From the NCBI RefSeq assembly GCF_030129945.1, contig NZ_JARRAF010000002.1, positions 124,001 through 188,000 of the forward strand: a stretch of DNA of 64,000 nucleotides. The letters run 5' to 3'. The position numbers were made by a program, and so were the translations under genes. Shown piece by piece: positions 62,430 through 64,000 of this stretch. The notes below the pieces were generated by a model, which was given only the letters and a program-made list of their open reading frames with translations, did no database searches and was not told the DNA's origin. The stretch is from Parachitinimonas caeni (GTDB taxonomy: Bacteria; Pseudomonadota; Gammaproteobacteria; Burkholderiales; Chitinimonadaceae). Numbering within the stretch: the first letter of the stretch is position 1; each line of letters begins with the position of its first letter.

Positions 62430-63668
62430 TTATGACTTGGCCGCTGGTGCAGGCGGTGCAGACTGCGCCCCTGCAGCAACTGGCTTGACCGGGGTTCCCG
62501 GCATGAAAATGCGGGCAACGCCGTCAACGATGACCTGGTCGCCAGCCTTGAGGCCCTGCTTGATCACCCAGCCATTCTTGACCTCGCCATCCAGCCGGAC
62601 CCAATCGCCCACCACTACCGGACGTGGCTCAGCCGCCGGATTACCATCCTTGCCCTTGCCCACTACGTAAACATACTTGCCGGTCGGACCTTCGAGCACC
62701 GAGCGCTGCGGCACCACCAACGCCGCTGGCCGGCTGGCCCCCATCAGCAGTACCCGGACAAACTGGCCGGGAGCCAGCTTGCCATCCGGGTTGGCAAGGC
62801 TGGCTCGTGCCGCATAAGTACCGGTTGCCGGATCAGCCTTGTAGTCGCTGAAGTCGAGATGACCGGTCTCACGGTAAACACTGCCATTGGATAGCAGCAC
62901 TTTCACGTTGAATCCTTTATCGGCGAGCTTCAGCTCACCACTGGCCAACTCCTGCTGCACGCGCCCCTGCTCGGCCTCGGCCACGCCAAACTGCACGTGC
63001 GCCGGATTCGTCTGCGCCATGGTGGCCAGCAACGAATCCCCCTGCGCCGATACCAGGCTGCCTTGCTCTTTCAGGGTCTTGCCAATCACGCCATCCATCG
63101 GGGCCGTCACAACGGCATGATCCATATCCAATTTGGCTGCCGTTCGACGCGCTTCAGCCGCCTTGAGCGCGGCTTTGGCGATGTCAACGGCCGATGTGGC
63201 ATCGTCAGCCTCTTTCTGGCTGGTGGCCTTGGCTTCGATCAGGGGTTTGAGGCGGGTCAGATCCCGCTCGGCCTGAGCCAGACGCGCCTTGGCCATCGCT
63301 TCATCGGCTTCGGCAGCGGCCAGCTGGGCGGCAAAAGGCGCGGGATCAATCTGATACAGCGCCTGACCGGCCTTGATCCGGTTTCCTTCGGTAAACAGAC
63401 GTTTCTCGATCAAACCACTGACGCGCGACCGGACTTCCACTTCACGCGAACCGGCAATCTGGCCAACGTATTCAAATTCGATCGGCACCTCTTTGGGTGT
63501 CACGGTGACAATGCTGACCTCTGTGGGTGGCATCATCATGCCATGCCCGGCCTCGCCCGGCTTTTGACCACAGGCAGTCAGCAGCAGGGGAATGGCCAGG
63601 GCCAGAGGTAAGGACGCAGCAGGCAGGCGAGGAGCCTTGGGAAATGCGGGGTGGTGCGGAACATGCAT
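62430..63668 (-). CDS. RND efflux membrane-fusion lipoprotein (AcrA/MexA)
   Basis: This is a 412-aa periplasmic adaptor with lipobox LLTAC near 29-33. The lipoyl halves VRSRVSGLIEKRLFTEGNRIKAG and VVTAPMDGVIGKTLKEQGSL flank a coiled-coil hairpin at about 110-165 (AKARLAQAERDLTRLK). The C-terminal membrane-proximal domain ends in a Pro/Ala-rich tail. The first ATG with a good ribosome-binding site is 63668 (GGGAGA 7 nt upstream); longer in-frame starts would disrupt the signal peptide. It begins the efflux operon, 12 nt before the pump gene. Confidence 0.93.
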   Translation of the reverse strand: MHVPHHPAFPKAPRLPAASLPLALAIPLLLTACGQKPGEAGHGMMMPPTEVSIVTVTPKEVPIEFEYVGQIAGSREVEVRSRVSGLIEKRLFTEGNRIKAGQALYQIDPAPFAAQLAAAEADEAMAKARLAQAERDLTRLKPLIEAKATSQKEADDATSAVDIAKAALKAAEARRTAAKLDMDHAVVTAPMDGVIGKTLKEQGSLVSAQGDSLLATMAQTNPAHVQFGVAEAEQGRVQQELASGELKLADKGFNVKVLLSNGSVYRETGHLDFSDYKADPATGTYAARASLANPDGKLAPGQFVRVLLMGASRPAALVVPQRSVLEGPTGKYVYVVGKGKDGNPAAEPRPVVVGDWVRLDGEVKNGWVIKQGLKAGDQVIVDGVARIFMPGTPVKPVAAGAQSAPPAPAAKS

Positions 63669-63836
63669 TGGATTGTCTCCCTGAAGGGCAGCTGGTTTGG
63701 TTTGCATGGCAGGCGACGTTGCCAGGCAACACATTCAAATCAGCATAGCGTGTCGGAATGAAAGGTGCGGCCACCAAACAGGACGATTTGCCGCTCGAAC
63801 GGTACTCCCCCGGTCGCAACCAAAACTTGCCAACCT

Positions 63837-63998
63837 TCAGCCGCCACCACGCAGGCCGAACAAGCGCTTTATACGCGGCGTCCCGGGTTTTTCTGGAAAT
63901 CGGTCAGCCACCGCCCTCAGTTGGCCGGCAAAGTGCATCGCTGCCGATTCAAGCACGCAGGCCGCATCAGGCAAAGGCCCTGCCTTTCCATTCCAGGT
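63837..63998 (-). CDS. Possible C-terminal end of a gene cut by the window edge
   Basis: A frame open from the right edge runs 53 codons to TGA at 63837-63839. It ends ESAAMHFAGQLRAVADRF and then a basic tail KRLFGLRGGG. It could be the 3' end of a helical protein, such as the efflux operon's regulator, but length and evidence are minimal. The 168 nt between it and the adaptor start contain no terminator or promoter I can support. Confidence 0.3.
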   Translation of the reverse strand, partial: TWNGKAGPLPDAACVLESAAMHFAGQLRAVADRFPEKPGTPRIKRLFGLRGGG

Positions 63999-64000
63999 GT

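Noticed and set aside
1..64000. Mobile elements, tRNA/rRNA genes or CRISPR arrays
   Set aside because: No transposase or integrase sequence, no regular repeat-spacer arrays, and no tRNA or rRNA-like stretches were seen.

Overview
The window looks like chromosomal DNA of a beta-proteobacterium, probably Neisseriales-like (Chitinibacter/Chromobacterium type). The reasons are the moderately high GC content, a type II secretion locus on a housekeeping chromosome background (lgt, ilvD) and a Pseudomonas/Bordetella-type wbp sugar locus. The assignment is inference; no rRNA, tRNA, CRISPR array, phage or transposase gene was seen.

Region 1 (1-12.4 kb, minus strand) is a type II secretion (T2SS) operon. 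In transcription order it reads gspC-like, a 68-aa protein, gspE, gspF, gspG, gspH, gspI, a rhamnosyltransferase-like GT2, gspD, an orphan Wzm-type ABC permease, a 117-aa exported protein, gspJ, gspK and gspL-like (cut by the window edge). Two things stand out. Polysaccharide genes sit between the secretion genes. In addition, a short linear motif (G-M-x-L-[LIVM]-[ED]-A-I-x-A-A, usually followed within about 20 residues by N-P-F-A) recurs in four different proteins of this operon: GspC-like, GspD, and the two small proteins. A strong promoter followed by about 100 nt and a perfect intrinsic terminator lies 140 nt upstream of gspC on the same strand, and is either an sRNA or an attenuating leader for the operon.

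Region 2 (12.7-17.3 kb, plus strand) holds a long leader, a cysteine-free Ala/Ser/Thr-rich exported 756-aa protein (S-layer or surface-protein-like) with its terminator, and a TMTC-like GT-C membrane protein with C-terminal TPRs.

Region 3 (17.2-47.4 kb) is a large O-antigen/capsule locus. It has wbpB-, wbpE- and wbpD-like genes, an acetyltransferase, wzx, two asparagine-synthase-like amidotransferases, hisH2/hisF2/wbpG-like amidotransferase genes, four GT4 glycosyltransferases, an LpxD-like acyltransferase next to a polysaccharide-deacetylase-like gene, wbpO/tviB- and wbpP/tviC-like genes, a WecA/WbpL-like initiating transferase, three polytopic membrane proteins, a GtrA/GtrB-like pair, and a TPR protein with three glycosyltransferase domains. 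Together they suggest a surface glycan built from 2,3-diamino uronic acids decorated with acetamidino and uronamide groups, flipped by Wzx.

Region 4 (47.4-64 kb) is ordinary chromosome: a small membrane protein, a metallo-beta-lactamase-fold hydrolase, a 2-hydroxyacid dehydrogenase, lgt, a SnoaL-like exported protein, ilvD, a duplicated-domain protein of unknown function, a solute-binding protein, an MFS transporter, an alkyltransferase-like protein and an RND efflux operon (adaptor, pump, outer-membrane lipoprotein).
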